Positions 49,001-55,100 of a stretch of DNA of 60,000 bases are shown here, in pieces; the first letter of the stretch is position 1; each line of letters opens with the position of its first letter. The position numbers and the translations under genes are program-made. The notes beneath the pieces were generated by a model. The model ran no database searches and was not told where the DNA came from. It saw only the letters and a program-made list of their open reading frames with translations. Location of the stretch: NCBI RefSeq assembly GCF_001949145.1, contig NW_019091512.1:161923-221922 (forward strand). Direction: 5' to 3'. This stretch comes from Acanthaster planci (taxonomy: Eukaryota > Echinodermata > Asteroidea > Valvatida > Acanthasteridae).

Positions 49001-52000
49001 TCCTGAAACACATTATAAATGTTAACATCGGAAAAAAGCCGATGCTCTGAGGATATCCAAGATGGCGGCCAAAATGACCGCCAAATAGCTTATGGTCAAA
49101 AATGGGAAAAGGCGTGTACACTGCCTGTATCAGTCAAGTTTTATACCAAAATTCAAATTAAAAGTGTTGTTTGGATGTTTTGTACCCTGAAAATTGATTT
49201 TTGGTGATCTTTCTTCGCTTTGCCTCCTCAAATTCAATATGAGGGCCTTGAAGACCACCAATATGCATGGCCGCCAGTAAGGTCAGATGGTAAAAAATCA
49301 TGTATTGGTCAAAAGACATATACTAAACACGCAGAAGAAATTGTTATTTAGAAATGTTGTCTACCAAAATAAATTGTTTTCTTGTCATGTTCGTGTCCTT
49401 TTTCTTTAAAAATCAATATTGGCAATGCTTAGACCACAAATATGGCCGCCCAAATGGCCAACAGGGAGAAAAATGTACTTGCCAGAAATGCGATGGTTAT
49501 TTGCAGCTTTTACAAATTCATTTCTTTCTTTATGGTCTACCTACATGAACCTGTACCATGCTTCACTCCATTGGATATAAATGATGGCCAAATTAGCCTT
49601 ACTCTCTGATAAACGTCTGGCTGGGAGGGGGGTGTGACACGTGTAAATCATTGCATTCGTGTAATATATCGTCTTCTGGACACCCATGTACTTGTACATG
49701 TATATGGGTTATGGATAAATGGTTGTGTCACTTTTTTGTCTGTTCTGTTGTAAAATTGTACTTGTTATTCTATTTCTGGTTCCTTCTTCATAGCACATTA
49801 TGCATATCTGAACAATTACAGGTACATGTACATGCATGCACCAGTTTATTTATTATTAAGTCCATGTGACTTGAGCAAGTCTATTACACCGGAGCTGTTA
49901 TACGCCGGAGCAATCCGTGTCCAGCCGCTGGAGGGGGGGGGGGTAATGGAAGCCGCTAGTAACTGGGAAGCTTAGGCATCTTGTCTCATCGAAGCTTTCA
50001 GGATTCCGTGGCGGCTGACCTTGCCTGGGATGCACGCAGTCGTTGCCCACTTGACAGGGAGAAATGTCCAGTCCCTCACTGCGTGCACCTGCTGAGATCC
50101 CGTCGAGAAGCTTTTCGAGACGGACAGCAGGCTCTCTTTTCCCCCAAGTGGCGGTGGTTATTTCCAGATGGGGGACTCGCTATCTGTCGGAGTCCATGCT
50201 GGTATTGAAGGAGGATGCAAGTCATTGTATAAGCCGTGGCTTATACAATGAAATGATATACAATGATATTGGAAATCATGCCTTAAATCTGCTGCATAAT
50301 TATAAGTATTACATGCCGCCTTGGCGAGAATTTTCTCGAATGTGTTTTGGTCAGCACAAAACTTTACGACTGCGTTTCTCGTATTGTCCTGTTTGTAATT
50401 ATCGTTCCTTAGATGTTGATGCATATGCGTCACGCCTCACATTAAAGCCAACATGGTCGGTTTCTTTGTACACAAATTTTAAACCTGACTACATGTAAAT
50501 GTAAATAAAAGTAACAAAAAATGTTTTTAAAAGAACAGTTTTGTATTTGCCACGTCCTGCACTGGGGTTACACAAAATTATGGGAACCTTCGGTGGGTGC
50601 AGTGGTCGGAATGGATACCATTGATGCCATTATCATAAGATAGTACCATAAGACTTATTAAGACTTCCCTTTTTAATGTCGTCCCCATGAAGTGTCATAA
50701 CCGCACAACCGCGCCTGTTGGCATCTTTAGCTTTTGCATTAGTTCATTCCCAGTTGGGCAGTGTTGTCTTGATGAGATCACCTATCGCGTTATAATTTTT
50801 TGTTGCCGCACGAAGACCCCCAGGTTGAGAGCTCTGGATACCTGCTTTGCATGCCCGTTCGTTTTCCATTTACGCTCTGACAGTGATGAATAGCAGCGCC
50901 GCATTTTGCCGTTCTTCGAGCAGGCTGCAACTTCGTACGTACGTGGTACATGTACAGTACATGTACATGTACGTGCATCCACTGAGCTGCCCATCCACCA
51001 GGCCGCCATGTCAGTTTTTCACAACTATACCGCATAGACAGCCTGGATAGGATTTGCAGGTCTGCATCGATGATTATGCGGGTCGATTGACAATTTGTGG
51101 CGCCCTTTTTGCACGGGGCAAGCCTACATCACTGATCACTCGGTATAGCAATGTCATTGTCGAATTTCCACATCACTGAACTAAGCAACTATAGTAAAGC
51201 TACCTTGCCGATGTGTTAAGTTGTCGTTTCTGAAACATGTTACGTCAGAGTGAAATTCCCCTTCACGGGGAACCTATTGGTAAATTTGTGACAAATATTT
51301 GCAATAAAATTTCAGCTTTTCCATTGCTGTTCCACGTTCTCCACTTTCAGACTTACCCGTTTATTTGACAGTCCAGCCTTTGTATTGGTGTGGTAAATGG
51401 GACAAGGTGTAAGACGGACTTTTAAACCAAAGCTGTTTCTTTCAAACAGGGGAAAAATGTGTAGTGTAAGTGGACGTCATTCTCTTCACACAGAATGTGG
51501 CATACCAAAAAAGGGGGAAATAAAAAGTGGTGTCTCTGATTGTATGGGTGGTGTATATCGCATGGAAATAATTTCCTGAACTCAGTGGACGCGTCATAGT
51601 ATGTCATAGAACCCAGTTCGACATGTCATAGTACCGGTATGTCATAGAACCCAGTGCGACGTGTCACGGTATGTCATAGTCATTACATTGTACACTGATA
51701 TATTATCCCCGTATTTTAGAATAAAATGGTAGACGGGGTTAACTTTAAATACAAAATGTGCTGTGAAAAGATCGTTTCTGTCCAAAGCAAATCAGGAAAT
51801 TATGTATGTATATACCAGCATTAAACATATTCAAGCTTCCATTCCATAGCATCTGTGCTGATTCATGTGTGTTCATTAGTTACGGGGTTAAATGATGTGT
51901 TATTTCTCTCCGTGGCTCATGCACTTTGCCATTTAGTTGTGAATTAAACTGAGCTATTTCTCTGGTTTGCTTGTTTCAGTGCACATCGGAACTGGAGTAA

Positions 52001-52133
52001 AGATCTATCTGTTCAGTGTATGCCACTGCCCAAAGCCATGTGCTTGGAACTGATGTTGCTTTTGGAGGCCAGTAACCAGCATACACCTGCGTCGATGAGA
52101 CACATGAATGGTTTCAAGGTAATATTTGGCTAA
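21957..52133 (+). CDS. UBE3D: UBE3D, HECT-like E3 ubiquitin-protein ligase E3D, 9 coding exons, complete
   Basis: UBE3D (UBE2C-binding protein, H10BH) is an E3 ligase with a HECT-like C-terminal half. It binds the E2 UBE2C and cyclin B, and its family (yeast Ipa1) is linked to mRNA 3'-end processing. Exons: 21957-22066, 26533-26689, 27825-27994, 28966-29206, 30175-30235, 36200-36320, 37091-37202, 47848-48086, 51980-52133. All junctions are GT/AG, phases match, total 1365 bases, 454 residues against 389 in human. Diagnostic segments: LPLPSENW, WCCHG, CRRCRSSLGEAV, LWLLSSDTL, VKVLYQ and the Leu-rich C-terminus CLELMLLLE with the end MNGFKVIFG. The paired Cys (CGTC, WCC, CRRC) probably bind zinc, by inference. 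ATG 21957 is chosen because it opens with MAAP, like human MAAS, and the frame runs into VEVRQQIRAVQAVL, matching human LEVRGQLQSALLIL. Confidence 0.95.
22067..24203. other. UBE3D intron 1, left part
   Basis: AT-rich intron with clusters of ACATGTACATGT words (about 22861-22910, 23080-23100 and 24055-24070). No coding similarity. Confidence 0.6.
24204..24462. mobile_element. 259-bp MITE with ~51-bp terminal inverted repeats and ATAT target duplication
   Basis: The left end (24204-24254) and the right end (24412-24462) are reverse complements with about three mismatches over the first 51 bases. The shared core includes GGTCATTCCATGAAGTT, GGGCACAGTTTGTGACGGCG and CTTGTTAC. The element is flanked on both sides by ATAT (24200-24203 and 24463-24466), a plausible target-site duplication. 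The interior is AT-rich with no coding capacity, so it is non-autonomous. The superfamily cannot be named from the ends alone. Confidence 0.85.
24836..25260 (+). repeat. 157-bp tandem array, about 2.7 copies
   Basis: Units start at 24836, 24993 and 25150, exactly 157 bases apart. Units 1 and 2 are about 95% alike. Unit 3 is more diverged and ends early after ATTGAAGAAAACAACCAA. Units 1 and 2 each carry two ATTGGT words, which are inverted CCAAT boxes. Confidence 0.9.
25277..25298. repeat. (TG)n simple repeat
   Basis: An interrupted TG run of about 20 bases within UBE3D intron 1. Ordinary microsatellite. Confidence 0.7.
25609..25691. repeat. Alternating inverted repeat CCTTGTGGGGT / ACCCCACAAGG
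   Basis: CCTTGTGGGGT at 25609-25619 and 25660-25670 alternate with ACCCCACAAGG at 25638-25648 and ACCCCACAAG at 25682-25691, so two perfect hairpins with short loops can form one after the other. A further ACCCCACAAG lies at 25896-25905. Not coding. Confidence 0.85.
26058..26274. mobile_element. Fold-back element, ~217 bp
   Basis: TGATGGTTCTACAACCATGT at 26058 (arm continues to 26080) is the reverse complement, with about two mismatches in 23, of 26252-26274. Further in, TCACCACC near 26108 pairs with GGTGGTGGGTGA near 26210. The element is therefore an imperfect hairpin about 217 bp long, typical of a decayed MITE. No clear target duplication was found. Confidence 0.6.
26533..26689 (+). CDS. 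UBE3D: UBE3D exon 2
   Basis: Acceptor TGTAG ending at 26532, donor GTGAGT at 26690. It reads QMDTTGSQELSRLQVEICPD then SLHFITAPDGCRHVFPL and IRILPKSCNGLHW. It aligns with human SLQMKTPEGC and VRLVPSSCRGLQY. The in-frame ATG at 26537 could look like a start, but the upstream exon 1 and matching phase make it internal. Confidence 0.93.
26690..27126. other. UBE3D intron 2, left of the gap
   Basis: Non-coding, with two ACATGTACATGTA-type clusters at about 26874-26887 and 27060-27078. The assembly gap begins at 27127. Confidence 0.7.
27127..27699. other. Assembly gap, 573 N
   Basis: Run of N inside UBE3D intron 2. Apparent long open frames crossing it on both strands are artefacts of translating N. 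Confidence 0.99.
27704..27803. repeat. 42-bp minisatellite at the gap edge
   Basis: CCAGTTTCACC or CCAGTTTGACC begins at 27704, 27746 and 27787, a period of 41-42 bases, with ATTCTTCTGCTGGA shared by the first two units. A fragment of the repeat runs into the gap, so the gap is probably an unresolved longer array. It ends only about 20 bases before the exon 3 acceptor. Confidence 0.85.
27825..27994 (+). CDS. UBE3D: UBE3D exon 3, first Cys pair
   Basis: Acceptor TCACAG ending at 27824, donor GTAAGT at 27995. It reads VQDEGLHMRLQLAGS and ends FVISCGTCRGKVVTDP. Human has VGDGLHLRLQ and FYCQSCGEVIIKD. The CxxC here is a likely half of a zinc site. An alternative acceptor six bases downstream is possible. 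A 42-bp tandem repeat and the assembly gap lie immediately upstream. Confidence 0.94.
27995..28965. other. UBE3D intron 3
   Basis: 971 bases. No coding similarity or clear repeat. Short GCGCCCTC words occur near 28203 and 28620. Confidence 0.6.
28966..29206 (+). CDS. UBE3D: UBE3D exon 4, LPLPSENW and WCCHG motifs
   Basis: Acceptor CTGCAG ending at 28965, donor GTACAA at 29207. It reads VFDRVLPLPSENWREMAESW then CCHGNDVTRTF and KDCLVGNLYFLMH. RVLPLPSENW is identical to the human protein and identifies the gene. An AG at 28976-28977 would give a form four residues shorter. The first acceptor keeps the spacing to the human protein. Confidence 0.95.
29207..30174. other. UBE3D intron 4
   Basis: 968 bases of AT-rich intron. 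Nothing recognised beyond splice signals. Confidence 0.6.
30175..30235 (+). CDS. UBE3D: UBE3D exon 5, second CxxC
   Basis: A 61-base exon: acceptor CCCAG ending at 30174, donor GTATGT at 30236. It reads DQTLQLQCRRCRSSLGEAVT, matching human ICKRCKVMLGETVS. The CxxC is the likely partner of the Cys pair in exon 3. Too short for an ORF scan. Confidence 0.93.
30236..32729. other. UBE3D intron 5, left part
   Basis: Non-coding as far as can be judged. It holds an open frame at 30442-31017 that matches nothing recognised and overlaps an inverted-repeat element (30885-31092), so I do not call it a gene. GC-richer and AT-rich stretches alternate without other structure. Confidence 0.5.
30885..31092. 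mobile_element. Inverted-repeat element with ACAAGACC tandem repeats
   Basis: CAGTGTTGTAGTCAAGAC at 30894-30911 is the exact reverse complement of 31069-31086 (18 bp). Next to the left arm, ACAAGACC-type units recur about every 10-11 bases (30915-30965), and the right side has one GGTCTTGTG. The arms enclose about 160 bases with no transposase. Sequences of this kind are dispersed in many animal genomes, which I recall but cannot check here. Confidence 0.6.
32730..32930. promoter_or_regulatory. Homeodomain-site-dense block in UBE3D intron 5 (candidate enhancer)
   Basis: In 200 bases there are TTGATTGCTATTGATC, TAATCAATCCAATTAG, TAATCAATTGATT, CTAATGAAGATTA and the palindrome GTGTTAATTAACAC (32913-32926). 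TAATCAAT/TGATTGAT words are typical PBX/HOX-type sites. The block has high complexity and no repeat. Function is inferred only from motif density. Confidence 0.3.
33811..34097 (+). mobile_element. Decayed LINE (non-LTR retrotransposon) reverse-transcriptase C-terminus
   Basis: One frame reads DISFKICLLI, PYGHAPQYLQYIPS, a stop, VLRSWGSYLP, a stop, GQRTICQSI, then NELPAVLRQIMSLDIFKRKL KSHL. This order (FK-LL, G-APxYL, LRS, GxRxF, WNxLP, FKxxLKxHL) is the standard end of CR1/Jockey/L2-type reverse-transcriptase ORFs. In-frame stops at 33898 and 33958, and Arg in place of the usual Trp before NELP, show it is dead. The 3' tail may extend to the TACCGGTACTACTACTAATA segment near 34375-34395. It lies in UBE3D intron 5, same strand. 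Confidence 0.75.
34400..36199. other. UBE3D intron 5, right part
   Basis: No coding similarity. It contains an inexact repeat of GCAGCTGAATATTC (34800 and 34918) and scattered ACATGTA words. It ends in the pyrimidine tract before exon 6. Confidence 0.55.
36200..36320 (+). CDS. UBE3D: UBE3D exon 6
   Basis: Acceptor TTTCAG ending at 36199, donor GTAAGC at 36321. It reads ESVCKGKEWHSVHTLKLLKH then SICMQPLEGDATLTRSNIF, with split codons at both ends (Gly in, Ser out) that match the neighbours. It aligns in length and position with the human segment after LGETVS, though identity is low. The matching phase on both sides is the main support. Confidence 0.83.
36321..37090. other. UBE3D intron 6
   Basis: 770 bases, nothing recognised. 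Confidence 0.6.
37091..37202 (+). CDS. UBE3D: UBE3D exon 7, start of HECT-like region
   Basis: Acceptor TTCAG ending at 37090, donor GTAAGC at 37203. It reads SYNTESYLAKHLACMSQMNT then TFKFILEEESSDQPYLL. Human has FVQSVIAQCLVQLSSARSTFRFTIQ and then YILL. It ends on a codon boundary, joining directly to LWLLSSD of the next exon. Confidence 0.9.
37203..39711. other. UBE3D intron 7, left part
   Basis: Non-coding. It has a TG run passing into poly-G at 37840-37858, poly-T near 38770, and a perfect 8-bp-arm hairpin AAGACCTC-GCAA-GAGGTCTT at 39105-39124 inside a non-repetitive stretch (38980-39240). No gene recognised. Confidence 0.55.
39712..39910 (-). repeat. Dispersed ~200-bp repeat, copy 1 (minus orientation)
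   Basis: Its reverse complement matches 41801-41990 over about 190 bases at roughly 70-75%. Shared words include ACTTAACACATCCCCC, ACAATGACCAA and GGGGGGGTTCTCT. Both copies keep ATACC/ATACCC at one end and CATATGG at the other. Not recognised as any named family. Confidence 0.75.
40094..40117. repeat. (CT)12 microsatellite
   Basis: Uninterrupted CT dinucleotide run of 24 bases in UBE3D intron 7. Confidence 0.95.
40118..41800. other. UBE3D intron 7, between the inverted repeat copies
   Basis: About 1.9 kb lies between the two opposite-facing repeat copies. A 60-codon open frame at 40790-40972 starts with ATG but matches nothing recognised. No transposase motifs seen. Confidence 0.5.
41801..41990 (+). 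repeat. Dispersed ~200-bp repeat, copy 2 (plus orientation)
   Basis: Inverted partner of 39712-39910. Divergence of around a quarter between copies suggests two old independent insertions rather than arms of one recent element. Confidence 0.75.
41991..47700. other. UBE3D intron 7, right part
   Basis: No coding similarity on either strand. Open frames near 42925-43155 (hydrophobic, but starting at TTG) and 45449-45869 (minus) are unrecognised and lack splice context. Poly-C near 44748 and 47334. Confidence 0.5.
47656..47725 (+). repeat. tRNA-like segment with perfect B box (SINE or tRNA relic)
   Basis: GGTTCGAGTCC at about 47703-47713 is a perfect Pol III B box. GTAGG and CCCAC around it nearly form a T stem. 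Upstream, CCTCG and TGGGG could form an anticodon stem, but the loop lacks the invariant T33 and no acceptor stem or A box is convincing. It reads as a decayed tRNA-derived element just before UBE3D exon 8. Confidence 0.35.
47848..48086 (+). CDS. UBE3D: UBE3D exon 8
   Basis: Acceptor TCCGCAG ending at 47847, donor GTAAGT at 48087. It reads LWLLSSDTLILTSETSPPGL and ends AHRIVKVLYQALWDEGGK. Human has LWLLNSDSLVIES and AVKVLYQPC. It enters in phase 0 and leaves two bases into an Arg codon completed by exon 9. The middle (about residues 340-385) is longer than in human and explains part of the greater length. Confidence 0.93.
48087..48519. other. UBE3D intron 8, left part
   Basis: AT-rich intron without recognisable features before the fold-back element. 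Confidence 0.6.
48541..48680. mobile_element. Near-palindromic fold-back element, 140 bp
   Basis: Left arm TAGTGCGCCTCCCAGAGTTT continuing through GGCCAATCACAA is the reverse complement of the right arm, with a handful of mismatches over about 45 bases. Further in, TCGACCC (about 48596) pairs with GGGTCGA (about 48619). Outside, GGCG-TTC at 48528 also pairs weakly with GAATCGCC at 48685. The result is a hairpin of almost its whole length. No target duplication identified. Confidence 0.75.
48900..49560. other. UBE3D intron 8: recurring ATGGCCGCC/ATGGCGGCC words
   Basis: AAGATGGCGGCCAAAATG (49062), AATATGCATGGCCGCC (49259) and AATATGGCCGCC (49439) recur at intervals of about 190 bases with AT-rich sequence between, suggesting an old dispersed or tandem repeat. 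No coding role seen. Confidence 0.4.
49561..51579. other. UBE3D intron 8, right part
   Basis: Poly-G at 49931, ACATGTACATG clusters at 49684, 49821 and 50946-50971, and a long perfect hairpin (50222-50251). The open frame 50064-50498 matches nothing recognised. Confidence 0.5.
50222..50251. repeat. Perfect 14-bp-arm hairpin
   Basis: TCATTGTATAAGCC, a two-base spacer GT, then GGCTTATACAATGA: a perfect inverted repeat with a minimal spacer. Such a sequence can extrude as a cruciform or fold in RNA. It is followed by the partial copy ATACAATGATAT. Confidence 0.85.
51580..51680 (+). repeat. Short tandem array with TATGTCATAG units
   Basis: TATGTCATAGAACCCAGT followed by KCGACRTGTCA recurs two to three times with a period of about 40 bases (units near 51580, 51610, 51650). 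Lies about 300 bases before UBE3D exon 9. Confidence 0.75.
51980..52133 (+). CDS. UBE3D: UBE3D terminal exon 9 and stop
   Basis: Acceptor TTTCAG ending at 51979. It reads AHRNWSKDLSVQCMPLPKAM then CLELMLLLEASNQHTPASMR and HMNGFKVIFG, with TAA at 52131-52133. Human ends CLELLLILSKSNANLPSSLRRMNSFQVAFLKM, so the C-terminus corresponds almost exactly. A GTAATA directly after the Phe-Lys codons looks like a donor, but reading through gives the conserved V-x-F ending. Confidence 0.92.
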
Positions 52134-55100
52134 GACAAAACCCACGTGATAAGTAGGCCTAGTCGAGAGTCTTCATTAGGAGTAGAATGCATACAGCGGG
52201 ATTGCAGATCAAGTTTTTTTTTGTTTCAAGTGGGATTTTTATCGCCTGCACTCAATGTTTCAATTCCGTCTAATCGAAATGACTCTGCAGAAAGAACGTG
52301 TCCCTCGCTCCTTCGCCAGCTCATATTAGACAATGACCACCCTGATTACTTTCTTCAAAGGTGCTGCGAAGTTATGCACTTCGGCCAAGCCGTGCCTATC
52401 CAAGACCCCACACAAGAGGCATAAACTTGACATTGTCTAAATTCTTCGTACCCAAGTGTCAGTGTTACAGACCCATCAAGTGATGGGTTAAGGCTGCACC
52501 TGTGGTCATGCCTGCAAAACAAGAGCCTGTAATTAGACACATTATCAGTGGGACAGGTGCAACGTTTATGTGATGAAGATTCTTCGAGTTGTAGACGACC
52601 TTCTAGTTGTAGACGACCGTTGTGGATCAATATCCGTTCACACAGCTTTCGTATTTGTGTCCCTGAATAAAAAAATGTTCACGTCAAAAGCAGAACCTCT
52701 ACGAAACACTTTTCTGGCACGGGTATACGAGTACGTTCTGTTTCGATTAGCGTGAACTACTTCCATGGTTGATTTTTCTTTTGCCTGGCTATTTTATGAA
52801 GAATTGTGCTAGAGAATCAAGCTTGTATGATTCCCTTTCACTGTGGATGTGTCGAATATAGGCTGAAGCAATGGTATCTTTCCCCAAGATGTTGAATTAA
52901 TTTCCTCATCGGTATTAAAATCTGGCAGATGAAAAATCTTCCTTCAGCATAATTTTATGGAGGAAACAGCTTACATTTGTTTTCTGATTTTACGAACATT
53001 AAATACTGGAGTAGCCTTAACATGCCACGGAACGGCCGTCGGAATGTTTCTCGCGAAGTGAGGTTGGCTGTGTACTATGAGGCAGCGGGTTTCTACAGCT
53101 CTTCGTGACTAGTCGGAATTCCGAAGGCTACACTTAAGCCTCAATTAAGCTTGTCGTTCATTCCCAAGTTCATCGGAGGTACATAAGTTTTTCTGTCACC
53201 AGCTCTCCAGCCAAGGGTAAAACGGGGACGGTTTATCTTTATTGGCCCACGCTGACGTGTCACGCCGCCATGACACCTTCGGACTGATCAGTAGTAGGGC
53301 AGTGGCTGCGGTGTGCAGGGATACCACCGTCGACGCTGTTTGTGTCTCCTTCATCAACCCTATTTTATTCATGTTTAATTGCGGACCTGGCATTTACATT
53401 ATCGTGACGGAAAGGTTAACATAATTAGACGGCATGACCGTGCGGATCCTGGTGTAGCACAGTGTTTCTCATGCATATGAGCAGAATCGCACCTGCATGG
53501 TAAAAAGGAGTAAAATTTCATGCTGTGAGTTTGAGCGGGACTGATAATAAGGTTAGACCTCTACGGACAACAAAAGCTTTAAAAAGAGGTTGAAAATAAA
53601 AATTCCTCATCTTCAGCGTGTAGTGGTCAACAGCACGGTTAGGGTATTTCTGGTTTTGAATTCTTTCTTAAAGAGTGGAGTTTTTCGTATGTAGCGAACT
53701 ATTATTGCCATGATTTTCGGCATGCAGAAGCTCCTCTTTCCGTTTCGAGTGATGTGACAAGTTATTGAGGAAATTCACTGTAGGTGTCTGAATATAGAGT
53801 GATACCTCAATTGACAGTTTCCTTCGCAGCTCATAACATTATAGGCATTGTCGAAATAGCCTACGCGAGAGGGCGCTCTGAACCGAAATTAGTCGTTTAA
53901 TTAACTCTGGGTTACCTGTAGGGACGGCGAAAGAACAGTCGTTAAGAAAGACGAACAAAAAAGTTATAGTTGATGGCGAAAACGGCGGGCAGAGGTATTT
54001 TCTGCCGGTCCAACTCGCAAACATTCCGGCCTCCCCGCCGTTCGGCATTCTTTGGCAACAGTTCATTAAAACGCCTCGCTGTAGGTCGTTCCACGTCTTT
54101 TAATTGAGGATTCAAGATCCTCTCGCCGTACGTGTCCTCCTATTAGGTTCTCTGATAAGAGCTCTTGTTTTGACTGCTTGGCGGCCTTGCTGGGTTCCCC
54201 CCTGCCGAGCCACTGGTCCGTCCGGCCCGCGTGCTTCAAAGTGGTCTCCCGGCGGCCCTGGTGGTTATTGAAAGTGCGTCATGCATAGAGTAGCCGCTTT
54301 TCTCAACTCCTTAGTTGGCCAGGTAGTTCATGCTGCACTTATATGGCTCGGGTTTATGTTTCCACGGCTCTTTCTGTTCTAATTCTCACAAAAGTTTGCA
54401 TTTTAAGAATGATTTTGTCCTTGGGAACCCTCAGTTTGTTTACACTTCTAGGACGTCAAAAAACGGAGGCAATTTGCGAAATACAAGTGGTTCTTTTGTG
54501 TGTTTTGACTTGACACATTATTCCAAAATAGTGTTTTTTATAACGTAGTGTTCTTTATAATATCTCCCCATATTGTTATTTATGTTGAATCTTGTGTCTT
54601 TGATATTAATGACCTAAGCTATCAACATGCTTATGTCTTTGTACGTGAATGTTTAAATAAAGACATGAATGACTTATCATTTGATTGCATGTGGATTTGA
54701 TGCTTACTTCAGTTGAAACAACGGAGGAAGTGATCCTGAAAGGCTTCAATCTGAAAGATGTGGAGGCGGGATTTCTGCATTTGAAAAAGTGTCTTCAAAC
54801 TTTGATGGCTTGCATTTGCGTGTTGGCCTAATGCAAACGACGTGTACATGTGCAAACTACATGGAGATTGCAACGTAGTTTACAGGAGTACGTCCAAATA
54901 TAATCCACTAAACAACAATTTGCTGAAACACGACTAAGTGTTGACGTGGGCATGGTTGAATCGTGACCATCATTTTTTTTCAATAGTCTGTTCTCCCAGC
55001 GGAGAAGGGCGTGGCACTCTCCTTCACTTCCCACATTTTATAAATATGTGACATTACTGCAAGTAGACATGATAAAAGCAATGTTCCTGTGGGGTATTAC

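Noticed and set aside
50064-50498. 144-codon ATG open frame
   Set aside because: No recognisable family, it spans a perfect hairpin and lies inside a UBE3D intron. Treated as chance.
52981-53110. Short ATG frame starting MPRNGRRNVSREV
   Set aside because: Only about 28 codons, no splice context, no known family.
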